DNA of 34,989 nucleotides from Kiritimatiellia bacterium (GCA_017406465.1 JAFQYM010000009.1:72221-107209); one strand, 5' to 3'; positions 24,806 to 32,909 are shown, numbered from the stretch's first letter. Translations and numbers: made by a program. Notes: a model not told the origin generated them from the sequence alone.

Positions 24806-26011
24806 TCACCCCGCGCTCTTCCACAGCCGCCTCAACCACCACCGCTTCTTCGTCCGCTCTGTAATCTCATTAGCATACTTCTCCCTCCACGCCGCGAGCA
24901 TGTTTGCGTCCTCGACCCGCGCTGGATCGGTCAGCGCGTCCAGCCGTTCGAAAAGCGCCGTTGCGCTCCGCCCAGCGCCCTTGACGACCTCCTCCCATAT
25001 CGCCCTCGCCCTCACGACCTCCACCGACGGCACCTTAGCGGTCCAAGCCGGCGTCAACTTGGCGAACCCATCCGATGGCATCCCGCCTTTTGCCTTCCGC
25101 ACCGCCACCTTCTCCCCTTCTGCATCTTCGTCCGCACCGTAATCTCGTTTCATCCCTTCCTCGGCAACGGCCTTAGGCGGCAGGACAACGTCCATCGGTG
25201 TCGGGTCAGCCAGCCCCGCAATTTGCTTCAGCTTCTTCGTCGCGGCCTTATATCGCATCACCGTCGTGTACTGGAGCGCAAGCGCGGGGATGTTCTCCTT
25301 TAGCCACCCCTTCACCCCTGGATTGCGGCCGACAATCACCCCATCACAGTCGCGACGCAGCGCATTGTCGACGTAGCATTCGAGGTCCTCGATGAGGCTT
25401 CCAAATCGAATCGCATCCTCGTGCGACCTGCGTCGGGCGATCCACGCGTCGAGAATCTGCTCCTTCGTAGGACAGGCGTTGTCAGTGCGCCGGTCGCGGA
25501 TTTTCCGTCGCTCGGCCGCGAGGGCGCGGCGGCGGGCGTTCTCGGCGGCGTAGTAGCTTGGCCGACGGACGCAGGCCTTCAGGCGCGAGACGTTTCGTCC
25601 GCTCTCGCGGCGCATGAAGTCGAGGTAGGCATAGTAGCCCGCATCGCGAAGGACCATCAGGGCGAACTCCTCGCCTTCGAAGAAGCCGTCCCTCCGCCAT
25701 CGGACGGCAAGGCCATCGCTCATCTCGCAAATGTCGCCAAACTCTCTCGCACGACTGCGGCGCCTTGCCTTCGCCCGGCGGCGACGGCGCTCCTGCGCGG
25801 AGACGATGGCGTTCTCGACCGAGGCGTACTTGGCCCACCAGGCGGCAAGCGCGGCAGATTCACCGTTGAGCGCAGCGGCCTCATCTGCCGATGCGGCGGA
25901 TTCGCCGTGGGGCGCGATCGCGACGCCGTGAGACGCGGCATTTCCCTTTTGGGCGGCAGACCCTCTACGAGGGGTGTCGCACTGCCCTGAAAACGTCTTT
26001 TCCTGCTTCAT
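24806..26011 (-). CDS. Unrecognised basic protein between the two DUF2341 paralogues
   Basis: I do not recognise this 401-residue protein. The N-terminal 80 residues are low complexity (Ala, Ser, Glu and Gly-rich repeats such as HGESAAS and LNGESAAL). An Arg-rich helix follows (ERRRRRAKARRRSRAREFGD). The most conserved-looking part is about 170-270, with ILDAWIARRRSHEDAIRFGS, LIEDLECYVDN, RNPGVKGWLKENIPAL and YTTVMRYKAATKKLKQIAGL. This has the feel of a helical nucleic-acid-binding or replication-associated segment, but that is speculation. There is no signal peptide or membrane segment. The ATG at 26011 lies 6 bases after a weak TGGTATGCT element; an in-frame upstream extension to 26101 runs into the intergenic repeat. 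It may be an insertion between duplicated genes. Confidence 0.6.
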   Translation of the reverse strand: MKQEKTFSGQCDTPRRGSAAQKGNAASHGVAIAPHGESAASADEAAALNGESAALAAWWAKYASVENAIVSAQERRRRRAKARRRSRAREFGDICEMSDGLAVRWRRDGFFEGEEFALMVLRDAGYYAYLDFMRRESGRNVSRLKACVRRPSYYAAENARRRALAAERRKIRDRRTDNACPTKEQILDAWIARRRSHEDAIRFGSLIEDLECYVDNALRRDCDGVIVGRNPGVKGWLKENIPALALQYTTVMRYKAATKKLKQIAGLADPTPMDVVLPPKAVAEEGMKRDYGADEDAEGEKVAVRKAKGGMPSDGFAKLTPAWTAKVPSVEVVRARAIWEEVVKGAGRSATALFERLDALTDPARVEDANMLAAWREKYANEITERTKKRWWLRRLWKSAG

Positions 26012-26017
26012 GGGGAC

Positions 26018-26026
26018 AGCATACCA
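26018..26026 (-). promoter_or_regulatory. Possible weak extended -10 (leaderless)
   Basis: TGGTATGCT on the minus strand, 6 bases before the ATG at 26011. It deviates from TATAAT at two positions, so confidence is low, but the spacing matches other leaderless starts here. Confidence 0.35.
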
Positions 26027-26057
26027 TAACGACCTGGCGAAAGGCAAGGGAAAAATG

Positions 26058-26139
26058 AGATTACGGTGCGGATGAGATAATGATGGAAGCGTGTAGAACA
26101 TGTAGAAAACGCAGAGCCGCGGCAGATTTGCCGCGGCTC
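26058..26139 (+). repeat. Intergenic repeat family, copy 1 (short form)
   Basis: It begins with ATTACGGTGCGGATGA, shared with copy 6. Two 9-mers follow (TGTAGAACA, TGTAGAAAA at 26092-26109), then a perfect hairpin with 11-bp arms GAGCCGCGGCA and TGCCGCGGCTC around GATT (26114-26139). It lies just after the stop of DUF2341 paralogue 2. Confidence 0.85.
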
Positions 26140-26170
26140 GTGATTGGAGCAGTTCTCCGCCGTGCGCCGA

Positions 26171-29100
26171 TCAACGAAGCCTGATCACCGTGGGCGACTT
26201 TTTGCCCTGAAGATCGAGGAGAACCTGCCGCGCCTTGGAGAGTTCCTCGCCATCCGCGAGCGGTTCGCCGTCCTTGCCCCACGAAAGCTTCCCGGACGGC
26301 TCGCCCTTGTATTCCACAGGTTCGAGCGTCATCGTCCGTGTATCCGTCAGGTCGAAGCCGGCCTTGGCGTAGATGAGTGGCACATTTTCGAGTTTTTCGC
26401 CGGAGCGTTTAAGAGCCGGCGAGTCAGGGGAGATGATAACATGGTAGTCCGCCGTCGCGTGGCCGCCCTGAAACATTTTCGTTGAGGCGTGTGTAAGCTG
26501 GATCGGCGGCTCAGCATAACCCCCGATGGGAACCTCAAAAATAAGCTGGTGGTTGATGTCAGGATTATGCGAAAACGGGTAGAATGTGGTCGAAGAGAGC
26601 ATCCTCGGCGCCTTTCCGCGGAAATAATGCCTCATGTCACCCGCATTCTTGCTATCGGCGTTGAAGAAAAAGCCCATGGCGCCATTCGCCCGAATGGTCG
26701 AGTCGTCGATTACGACAACCGTGTTCGTGCCGCCGATATTGAACTTCGTGCCGCCGGTAAAGTCCGTTCCGTTCAGGAACTCGGCGCGGCAATAGCCCGC
26801 CGCGAGCGCGAAGTAGCCGGTTGTCGAGCCAGTCACGCCGGAGAGGCGGAAGGTGACGTTCGTCCTGTCGGTATTGCGCAGGAGCTCCCAGTCGCCGTTC
26901 AGCGTAAGGGACATATCGCGAAACTCCAAGGTCGAGTCGGAGGCAATCTTGGTCTGGCCGTATCCGCCGCCTGTAAGACTACTCGTGTTCGTACCCGTAC
27001 CTACGAAGGTGATGTCCGACGCCGCGCTGCCGTAGCACTTGAACGTGCCGCAGGTATAGTTGCCGTCAACTGTCACGACGACGGGATTGTCCGTCGTGCA
27101 GTTCTTGAAATCGGCCGTCGCGTCCGAGGTCTGCGGGTAGCCGAGGCAGTCGCCATTTTGATTGTCCGCCCAGTGCGCCGGATCGTTCCAGTTGCCGTTC
27201 CAGTCGCCGTCGACGGGTTGCCAAGTGTAGGTCGTGGTGTCGAGAGTCTTGCAAGGGGCGACGTCCGTGAGGGTTTCAAGCGTGCTTCCGCCCGCCGTGG
27301 TGCAGACGGCGCAGAGCTGCCAGTAGTAGGTCTTATCGACAGTGTCAAAGGTGTGAACGATAGAAAACTCACCAGTCGCCGTGCGCTCTTTGGGCGTCTC
27401 GACCGCGACAAGCGCGTCTTGCGTCTCGCCGACATAGAGCGTGACGGTCGCGCTGTTGCCTGCGCCGAGGTCGGAGAGGTTTCCATTGAACGTCACCTTG
27501 CGACGGCTGACGGACGAACTCGACGAGGCGAATACCGGCGCTCCCTTGGTCGTCGCGACGACGGCGGACGAACTGCCGGACGTCTCGCCCGACGTCGCCT
27601 CGACCACGACCGAATAGGTTGCGCCTGGTTCGATGTAGCGCACCGCCGTCGTGTCGCTTTCGAGGAGCGTCAACTCGAAGTTTCCGGTCTCCGTGATGTT
27701 GGTAAGGTTTGACCAGACGACGGGCGAGCCGCCGTCTTTTGCGACGCGAACCGAGAGCGCGCAGTCGTCGCCCGGGAAATAGCTGAGATTGCCGCTCACA
27801 ACAAGCATGTCGCCGCCTGTTCCGTCGACCGCCACGCCCGTGATGATTGGCTCGGATGTTCCGCGGTAGACGACGGTGTCGGACCAGAGCGGGAAGGATG
27901 TCCCGTCGTCGAAATAGCACCGGAGGACGCAGGCGTCGTCGCTCCCCCAGTTTTCGGGAATTGCAGTGACCGTACACGACGTCGCGCCAGCCGCGACCTC
28001 GGCGACCGTCTCCGTCACGTCCCAGTCCGCCGGGTTGTCGCCGCCAAAGCCCGAGCCGTAGGCGATTTTGAGCGTTCGCGCATAAGGAGCGCCGAGAAAA
28101 GTCAAGTCAACCGCCGTCAGAGTCGCGCCAGTGAAGCGCTCGACGGTCGAGATCGCCGGCCCGACGACATACGCCTCCGACGATTCGCTCGGCAGAAACC
28201 TGTTGAGGACGCTATCGTAAAGCCCGATAGCGCCGTCGGTGGCGCGGACTGCCGGCGCAAGCGCCGCCGTCAGCGCAGCGCCCTCGTCAAGTTGTACCGA
28301 GTAGATGCGGTGCTTGGCGATACACTTAACCTCCGTGGCGGATGACCGCATACCGCCAATCACAAGGGATAGCGAGGCGTTCTTCGTGGCGCCGGTTGTC
28401 TCAAGCGGCGACTGCGTAGCCGAGACCGTGCCGTTGGTGTCGTAAATGGTGTAGGCGCGGTTGCCTTCGCCGTCGATATAGTTGAAGTCGAAGAGGTGGT
28501 GCTTGGTGTTGGCCGAGATGTTGCCCGACACGGGATTAAAGTTGCCGGTCGCGACATCCGCGTAGGTGTACGCCCAGTTGCCGCCGCTGTTGATATAGCA
28601 CTGGTACGAGAAGTCGCCGCCCTCGATGCCGAAAACGCGGTACTGTACCGCTTTGGTCGTGAACTGGTAGTCCGCCTTGACGTGGGTATTCGGCCCAGGA
28701 TAGTAGCCGCTGTCGATGTACTGCGTACCGTTGCCTTCGATGTATTCGATGCGGCGCATAGCCGTCACGTAGTCGGAGATTGTCGTGACAGGCAGGACTT
28801 CGGACTCGACAAGTTGATCTCCCGGCAACACCAGAACGGACTTGAAATAGTAGGTCGTGCCGCGCATGAGACCTTTGACTTGCGCAGGGAATGTTCCTGA
28901 TGCGGTGACCGAGTCGGAAACGACGAGCTCTTTGCTCAATGCATTTTCGTCTGTTCCATAAAGGACCTTGAGGGTGGCCGGCTGCCCTCCCGAAAGGCTA
29001 ATGCCATCTACAAGGGACGAGAAAACCACGCAGGTGCCGCCGTTTACCGAGAGGGAGAGTCCCACCGAGCGACAATCCATCACCGAACTGGCCGTCAGAA

Positions 29101-30241
29101 AACCTGGATTGTTCTGCGTCGCGTAGTTGGCGTCCATCCAGTCAGAGGAAGTCTCTCCCGTGCGGACGCGGATCTCGTCGACGGAGAAGTTCATAACCGT
29201 GCTCCCCTGGTCGGTTCCGTTGCGTCCCGTGAGCGCCATGCCGGTGGAGTCGAAGTCGACCGCGACCTTGTCCTTCGTGCCAGCCTGGTTCGATCCATTG
29301 ACGCATGTGCGGGTCGCGAAACTCTTCCCGGAATTCGCCCAGACCCCGGTCACGAACCGCCAGTCGGACTGGCTGGCGACGGCGGACGTCCATCCGCCGG
29401 CGTAGCCAACGAATTCGTCGGACATCTGGTAGACCTCCGTTGGGCCGAACGCAAAGGCGTTGCCCGTGTTCATGCCGGTCGTCTGGACGAACATGCGGTT
29501 GTACTTCCCGGTCGGGATCAGCCACGCCTCGACCGAATAGCCGGTTGAGGAGAACGTCCAGGAGGCGGTGTTGGCGGACGCCACGGCGAGGACCGAATTG
29601 GCGATGTGGTAGGTTGTGCCGTTGGGCGAGGGAGTGGCGGACGTCGGGGCGTTGGGGGTCGTGTCGCCCGCGATGCGGCTCGCCGTCGCGCCGCGCCCGG
29701 TCGCGTCCGGATAGGAGCCGTCCGCGTTCTGCTCGTTGAAGTGCCACACGCCGACGTATCCGGCGGACGTCCAGACGGCATCAGAAGAGACGGCGGGAAG
29801 ATCGCTCGTCGAGGACGGGCCATAATAGGCACGAATCTCCGTCGTCGTCCCAGAGAGCGATGGGACGGAAACCCAGACAAGCGCCTTGTTGGCCGTGGAA
29901 TCCCACGTGTCGATCTCGTAGTTGAGATTGTTGCCGGCGGCATCCGTGAAGCGCAACTCGTCGGCTGGCGTCGAGAAGTCCGCGAAATCAAACTCGGACA
30001 CATCCGAGAGACGGACGAGGACAGGGAAGTTCGCAAGCGTTGTCCTGCCGGTATAGCCGCTCGCCGTGAAATGAATCTTCTTGGCAAAGGGAGACGTGTC
30101 CAGTACATCCGCCCGCGCGACCGGCGCGAAGACGAAGAGCGACGAGGCAACGACGGCAAAAAGGCACAGAAAGGCCAGGCGAAAGCGAGCGCCTCGCTTA
30201 AGACTTGAGCATTCGTTCTTTGCAGATTCCATTACCTTCAT
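26171..30241 (-). CDS. Giant secreted DUF2341/LamG surface protein, paralogue 2
   Basis: A 1,356-residue paralogue of the gene at 20713-24651. A long N-region precedes the signal peptide core (LAFLCLFAVVASSLFVFAPVARA). The mature start DVLDTS, DUF2341 and most mid-protein repeats are near-identical to paralogue 1. The LamG-type module (about 160-370, VGVWHFNEQNADGSYPDATG, YSVEAWLIPTG) and the C-terminal third are strongly diverged, giving a mosaic pattern. It ends KARQVLLDLQGKKSPTVIRLR, again with the shared RQxLLDLxG motif. Likely function is extracellular glycan binding or adhesion by domain content. Starts are ambiguous: ATG at 30241 is used; TTG 30247 and ATG 30232 are in frame. A TGCTATAAT promoter lies upstream. 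Confidence 0.75.
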   Translation of the reverse strand: MKVMESAKNECSSLKRGARFRLAFLCLFAVVASSLFVFAPVARADVLDTSPFAKKIHFTASGYTGRTTLANFPVLVRLSDVSEFDFADFSTPADELRFTDAAGNNLNYEIDTWDSTANKALVWVSVPSLSGTTTEIRAYYGPSSTSDLPAVSSDAVWTSAGYVGVWHFNEQNADGSYPDATGRGATASRIAGDTTPNAPTSATPSPNGTTYHIANSVLAVASANTASWTFSSTGYSVEAWLIPTGKYNRMFVQTTGMNTGNAFAFGPTEVYQMSDEFVGYAGGWTSAVASQSDWRFVTGVWANSGKSFATRTCVNGSNQAGTKDKVAVDFDSTGMALTGRNGTDQGSTVMNFSVDEIRVRTGETSSDWMDANYATQNNPGFLTASSVMDCRSVGLSLSVNGGTCVVFSSLVDGISLSGGQPATLKVLYGTDENALSKELVVSDSVTASGTFPAQVKGLMRGTTYYFKSVLVLPGDQLVESEVLPVTTISDYVTAMRRIEYIEGNGTQYIDSGYYPGPNTHVKADYQFTTKAVQYRVFGIEGGDFSYQCYINSGGNWAYTYADVATGNFNPVSGNISANTKHHLFDFNYIDGEGNRAYTIYDTNGTVSATQSPLETTGATKNASLSLVIGGMRSSATEVKCIAKHRIYSVQLDEGAALTAALAPAVRATDGAIGLYDSVLNRFLPSESSEAYVVGPAISTVERFTGATLTAVDLTFLGAPYARTLKIAYGSGFGGDNPADWDVTETVAEVAAGATSCTVTAIPENWGSDDACVLRCYFDDGTSFPLWSDTVVYRGTSEPIITGVAVDGTGGDMLVVSGNLSYFPGDDCALSVRVAKDGGSPVVWSNLTNITETGNFELTLLESDTTAVRYIEPGATYSVVVEATSGETSGSSSAVVATTKGAPVFASSSSSVSRRKVTFNGNLSDLGAGNSATVTLYVGETQDALVAVETPKERTATGEFSIVHTFDTVDKTYYWQLCAVCTTAGGSTLETLTDVAPCKTLDTTTYTWQPVDGDWNGNWNDPAHWADNQNGDCLGYPQTSDATADFKNCTTDNPVVVTVDGNYTCGTFKCYGSAASDITFVGTGTNTSSLTGGGYGQTKIASDSTLEFRDMSLTLNGDWELLRNTDRTNVTFRLSGVTGSTTGYFALAAGYCRAEFLNGTDFTGGTKFNIGGTNTVVVIDDSTIRANGAMGFFFNADSKNAGDMRHYFRGKAPRMLSSTTFYPFSHNPDINHQLIFEVPIGGYAEPPIQLTHASTKMFQGGHATADYHVIISPDSPALKRSGEKLENVPLIYAKAGFDLTDTRTMTLEPVEYKGEPSGKLSWGKDGEPLADGEELSKARQVLLDLQGKKSPTVIRLR

Positions 30242-30277
30242 CTTCAAATATCTCCACGCTTGCTTTTTACTGGCGGT

Positions 30278-30286
30278 ATTATAGCA
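30278..30286 (-). promoter_or_regulatory. Extended -10 promoter of DUF2341 paralogue 2
   Basis: TGCTATAAT on the minus strand, about 40 bases before the start region; GTGGAGA follows as a likely ribosome site. Confidence 0.6.
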
Positions 30287-30330
30287 AATTCCGCATTGCG
30301 GAACAAGAAGACGCCTTGGACAAGGGATGG

Positions 30331-30403
30331 TTGAGTTGGGTGGCTATACCGTGTAGAACATGTAGAACGTGTAGAAAATGCGGAGCTGCGGCAGATCTGC
30401 CGC
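30331..30403 (+). repeat. Intergenic repeat family, copy 2
   Basis: GTTG-rich leader, then TGTAGAACA, TGTAGAACG, TGTAGAAAA (30352-30378) and a shortened palindrome GCGGCAGATCTGCCGC (30388-30403). A second, unrelated hairpin, CTGGGCGC-GGTT-GCGCCCAG, follows at 30419-30438. It lies between the divergent DUF2341 and hip promoters. Confidence 0.85.
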
Positions 30404-30455
30404 GCAGGGATTTTATACCTGGGCGCGGTTGCGCCCAGCGCAGAGCCGCGAATAT

Positions 30456-30471
30456 CTTCATTAAAATGAAG
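30456..30471. promoter_or_regulatory. Likely HipB operator 1
   Basis: Inverted repeat CTTCATTAAAATGAAG (7-bp arms), upstream of the hip promoter. A related site lies 61 bases downstream. Confidence 0.5.
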
Positions 30472-30489
30472 AATCATTAGTGCGGCGGC

Positions 30490-30518
30490 TTGACTATTGC
30501 CACGAAACATGATAAACT
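30490..30518 (+). promoter_or_regulatory. hip operon promoter
   Basis: TTGACT (30490-30495), a 17-base spacer and TAAACT (30513-30518). It is flanked by the two inverted repeats, which suits autorepression, and lies 8 bases before the ATG at 30527. Confidence 0.5.
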
Positions 30519-30532
30519 TCATCATAATGAAA
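30517..30532. promoter_or_regulatory. Likely HipB operator 2
   Basis: CTTCATCATAATGAAA shares the TTCAT...ATGAA arms of operator 1. It overlaps the -10 box and the hipB start codon. Confidence 0.5.
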
Positions 30533-30742
30533 ATACGAGACATAGGATTGTTTGTTTCAAAGCGTCGCAAGGCACTTGGGGTCAACCAGAGGGAATTGGC
30601 CTTGCTTTGCGGCGTCTCCGAGCATGCGCTATGCAATCTTGAGCATGGCGCAGGCAATCCAACCTTGAAGCTTGTCACGGCTGTTGCAGAGGCATTGGGG
30701 CTTGAACTGGACCTCAAAGCCAAAGACATGGAGGCGACATGA
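30527..30742 (+). CDS. hipB: HipB-type HTH antitoxin/repressor
   Basis: A 71-residue Xre-family helix-turn-helix protein. MKIRDIGLFVSKRRKALGVN leads into the HTH (QRELALLCGVSEHALCNLEHG, residues 21-41), then NPTLKLVTAVAEALGLEL, the classic HipB layout. It is expected to bind the toxin complex and repress its own promoter through the inverted repeats at 30456-30471 and 30517-30532. ATG at 30527 is preferred because it lies 8 bases after the -10 and gives the standard N-terminus; TTG 30497 and ATG 30509 are in-frame alternatives upstream. The stop overlaps the next gene by ATGA. Confidence 0.85.
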   Translation: MKIRDIGLFVSKRRKALGVNQRELALLCGVSEHALCNLEHGAGNPTLKLVTAVAEALGLELDLKAKDMEAT

Positions 30743-31056
30743 AGTGCGTTACCGTGTATGTCAAGGGCGTTGAAGCCGGAGTGCTTGCCAAGTTCAAGCG
30801 TGGCGGGTATGAATTTCGCTATACGCGGCAGTACCGCGAGAGTCCTCGCCCGTCGGTTGCGTTTTCGATTCCCAAGCGCAAGGCGGTGCATCGCTCAGAC
30901 GTTCTATTCCCGTTCTTCTACGGGCTCCTTGCCGAAGGCGAACAGAAGCGCATTCAGTGCCGCACCATGCGGATAGACGAAGACGACCATTTCACGCGCC
31001 TTGCGGAAACCTGCCGCGAAGGGGCAATAGGAGCCGTGTATGTCCTTCCTCGGTAA
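30739..31056 (+). CDS. hipS: HipS: separate HipA N-terminal subdomain
   Basis: A 105-residue protein equal to the N-terminal subdomain of HipA kinases (MKCVTVYVKGVEAGVLAKF, YEFRYTRQYRESPRPSVAFSIP, LFPFFYGLLAEGEQ), encoded as its own gene. In the characterised tripartite HipBST system this small protein is the part that neutralises the kinase. Here the order is HTH, small protein, kinase, as in HipBST. It overlaps hipB by 4 bases and the kinase gene by 17 bases, so translation of all three is coupled. It is an independent frame with its own stop, and the following gene has its own start and ribosome site, so this is not a frameshifted HipA. Confidence 0.8.
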   Translation: MKCVTVYVKGVEAGVLAKFKRGGYEFRYTRQYRESPRPSVAFSIPKRKAVHRSDVLFPFFYGLLAEGEQKRIQCRTMRIDEDDHFTRLAETCREGAIGAVYVLPR

Positions 31057-31951
31057 GCTCCCAGACACGCTGCCGTTCACGAAAGCCGACCTGCGATTGC
31101 CTATGGCAGTGCGCAAGAGCCGTCGCAATTCAATTTCCGGCGTTCAGTCGAAGGTGCTGCTGTCATTCGTCGACGGCGAGTTTGCGGTCGTTGAGTCAGG
31201 CGGCGACTTCATTCTCAAGCCAGTACCGGAGGATTCGCTTTCGAGGTTTGCCGCGGACATCCCGGCCAACGAAAACTTGACGATGGAAATTGCGTCGCGG
31301 CTTTTCAGGATTCGAACTGCCGAGAACAAGTGCGTTCACTTCGCGGACGGAGAGCTTGCATACCTCACGCGAAGATTCGACCGCAGAAATGGCGCGACTG
31401 TCAGGCAGGAGGATCTCTGTCAGATAGCGGGACGGAGCGAAGAGACACATGGAGAGTCCTACAAGTACGACTTCAGCTACGAAGAGATGGCGGACTTGAT
31501 TCGCATGGTCTGTCCGGCATATCGGGTAGAGCTGCCAAAGGTGTTCCGTCAAATCGTGTTCGACTATCTTTTCGGGAACGGCGACGCCCACCTCAAGAAC
31601 TTCTCCGTCTATGAAAGCGCCCTGGGCGACTACGTAATGACGCCGGCGTATGACCTGCTGAGCACAATGCTGCACTATCCGGGAGACCTGACGTTCATGG
31701 CCTTGTCTTTTTTCAAGGATCCAGACTTCATGACGCCGGAGTTTGAGAATCTTGGATACTATTCAACTTCGGACTTCGTCGCACTTGGGAAGGCTTACGG
31801 ACTGGACGGAGATGCCGTTTGCAAAATACTGGACGAATTCAGGATGCGTCAGGCGCAGGTTGAGTCAATGGTGGGCAGCTCGTTGCTTTCCGAGGAGGCG
31901 AAGAAAGAATATCTCCGCATTTTTGCGGACAGACTTGCAATGTTTCGGTGA
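31040..31951 (+). CDS. hipT: HipT-type serine/threonine kinase toxin
   Basis: A 303-residue HipA-fold kinase without the N-terminal subdomain. The glycine-rich loop region has SISGVQSKV (31-39); the two serines S31 and S33 match the SIS autophosphorylation motif described for HipT. FILKP supplies K60. GNGDAHLKN (179-187) has catalytic D182 and N187, and PAYD (202-205) the metal-binding aspartate. All catalytic residues are present, so the toxin looks active. HipT of E. coli targets tryptophanyl-tRNA synthetase; the target here is unknown. AGGAG lies 6 bases before the ATG at 31040, inside the end of hipS. Confidence 0.87.
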   Translation: MSFLGKLPDTLPFTKADLRLPMAVRKSRRNSISGVQSKVLLSFVDGEFAVVESGGDFILKPVPEDSLSRFAADIPANENLTMEIASRLFRIRTAENKCVHFADGELAYLTRRFDRRNGATVRQEDLCQIAGRSEETHGESYKYDFSYEEMADLIRMVCPAYRVELPKVFRQIVFDYLFGNGDAHLKNFSVYESALGDYVMTPAYDLLSTMLHYPGDLTFMALSFFKDPDFMTPEFENLGYYSTSDFVALGKAYGLDGDAVCKILDEFRMRQAQVESMVGSSLLSEEAKKEYLRIFADRLAMFR

Positions 31952-31985
31952 CAAACGCCACGGGGACATTCTTCGCTGAAGCTAT

Positions 31986-32094
31986 GGCGGACGAAATCGC
32001 GGGGCGAGGTTGGGAGGTGGGGAGGTTATAGCCATGTAGAACATGTAGAACGTGTAGAAAGACAACGAGCCGCGGCAGATTCGCCTTCGCGGGG
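31986..32094 (+). repeat. Intergenic repeat family, copy 3
   Basis: GCGGACGAAATCGCGGGG (compare copy 6), a GTTGGGAGG tract and GGTTATAGCC, then TGTAGAACA, TGTAGAACG, TGTAGAAAG (32035-32061). A decayed hairpin beginning GAGCCGCGGCAGATTCGCC follows. It lies between hipT and the relB promoter. Confidence 0.8.
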
Positions 32095-32126
32095 TTCCCG
32101 CCGATTCCGCCGATTTCCTTGCCCGC

Positions 32127-32155
32127 TTGCGCGTGTTGCACGGATGTGCTATAAT
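32127..32155 (+). promoter_or_regulatory. Promoter of the relB-yafQ operon
   Basis: TTGCGC (32127-32132), a 17-base spacer and TATAAT (32150-32155) preceded by TGC, i.e. both a -35 and an extended -10. Confidence 0.7.
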
Positions 32156-32170
32156 GCTCGCAGTTGGCAA

Positions 32171-32188
32171 ACAAACGATGAGGTTTGT
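32171..32188. promoter_or_regulatory. Inverted repeat over the relB ribosome site
   Basis: ACAAAC-GATGAG-GTTTGT: 6-bp arms around a loop holding part of the GAGG ribosome site, just before the ATG at 32191. It could be the antitoxin operator or an mRNA hairpin. Confidence 0.45.
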
Positions 32189-32190
32189 AT

Positions 32191-32463
32191 ATGAATTCAG
32201 CAACAATAGCATTCCGCGTCAAGCCTGAAATCAAGAAACGTGCAGATGCCCTTTTCGCGCGTCTCGGCATGACAACGTCAACTGGCATGAACATTCTCCT
32301 CATGCAGACCTTGGAGCATCGCGGCTTCGCGGCGCCAGTAATGCTTGGCCCCGAAGAAGAGATTCCCAATGAGACCACGCTTTCGGCGATCCGCGATCTT
32401 GACGCCAACAGGAATCTTTCGAGATATGATTCAGTCGACGCCATGCTCAAGGACGTTCCATGA
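32191..32463 (+). CDS. RelB/DinJ family antitoxin
   Basis: A 90-residue protein with an N-terminal ribbon-helix-helix (TIAFRVKPEIKKRADALFARLGMTTSTGMNILLMQ, read across residues 6-40) typical of RelB/DinJ. An acidic C-terminal tail (PNETTLSAIRDLDANRNL) would wrap the toxin. It is expected to bind the overlapping inverted repeat as a dimer and repress the operon together with the toxin. ATG at 32191 has GAGG 7 bases upstream; an in-frame TTG at 32185 is a weaker choice. The stop overlaps the toxin start by ATGA, the usual arrangement. Confidence 0.88.
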   Translation: MNSATIAFRVKPEIKKRADALFARLGMTTSTGMNILLMQTLEHRGFAAPVMLGPEEEIPNETTLSAIRDLDANRNLSRYDSVDAMLKDVP

Positions 32464-32732
32464 AAACGCTTGTTGTCACGGCACAGTTCAAGCGCGACCT
32501 CAAGCTTTGCAATAGACGGCATTACGACATTGCCAAATTGCAGGGTGTGCTTGACCTTCTGACGCAAGGCATCGCCCTGCCGCATCAATACCGCGATCAT
32601 GCGCTCGTCGGCAACTGGCTTCCAAAGAGGGAATGCCACATTGCTCCCGATTGGCTTCTCATTTACGAGACCAGCGAAACGGAAGTGCGGCTCGCGAGAA
32701 CCGGCACACACAGCGACCTGTTCGGCCGCTGA
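32460..32732 (+). CDS. yafQ: YafQ-family mRNA interferase toxin
   Basis: A 90-residue ribosome-dependent endoribonuclease of the RelE/YafQ superfamily. H47, H60, D64, W65, H84 and F88 reproduce the exact spacing of the E. coli YafQ active-site residues H50, H63, D67, W68, H87 and F91. They lie in ALVGNW, ECHIAPDWLLIYE and RTGTHSDLF. Length is normal and no residue is missing, so it should be functional. It is translated from an ATG overlapping the antitoxin stop. Family assignment is very secure. Confidence 0.93.
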   Translation: MKTLVVTAQFKRDLKLCNRRHYDIAKLQGVLDLLTQGIALPHQYRDHALVGNWLPKRECHIAPDWLLIYETSETEVRLARTGTHSDLFGR

Positions 32733-32807
32733 CGTCTCTGCCGAACGAAAGGCGTTTCAGAGCATTCTGTGGTCAAGATTTCCACTAAAATTTCGAAGTG
32801 CCAAATA

Positions 32808-32909
32808 GTTGGAGTGATGAGTTGGAGTCGGAGAATGGAGTGGTTATAGCCGTGTAGAACATGTAGAACGTGTAGAAAATGCGGAGCCGCGGCAGATTTG
32901 CCGCGGCTC
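32808..32909 (+). repeat. Intergenic repeat family, copy 4 (full form)
   Basis: GTTGGAGTGATGAGTTGGAG tract, GGTTATAGCC, TGTAGAACA, TGTAGAACG, TGTAGAAAA (32853-32879), then the perfect 11-bp-arm hairpin around GATT (32884-32909). Confidence 0.9.
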
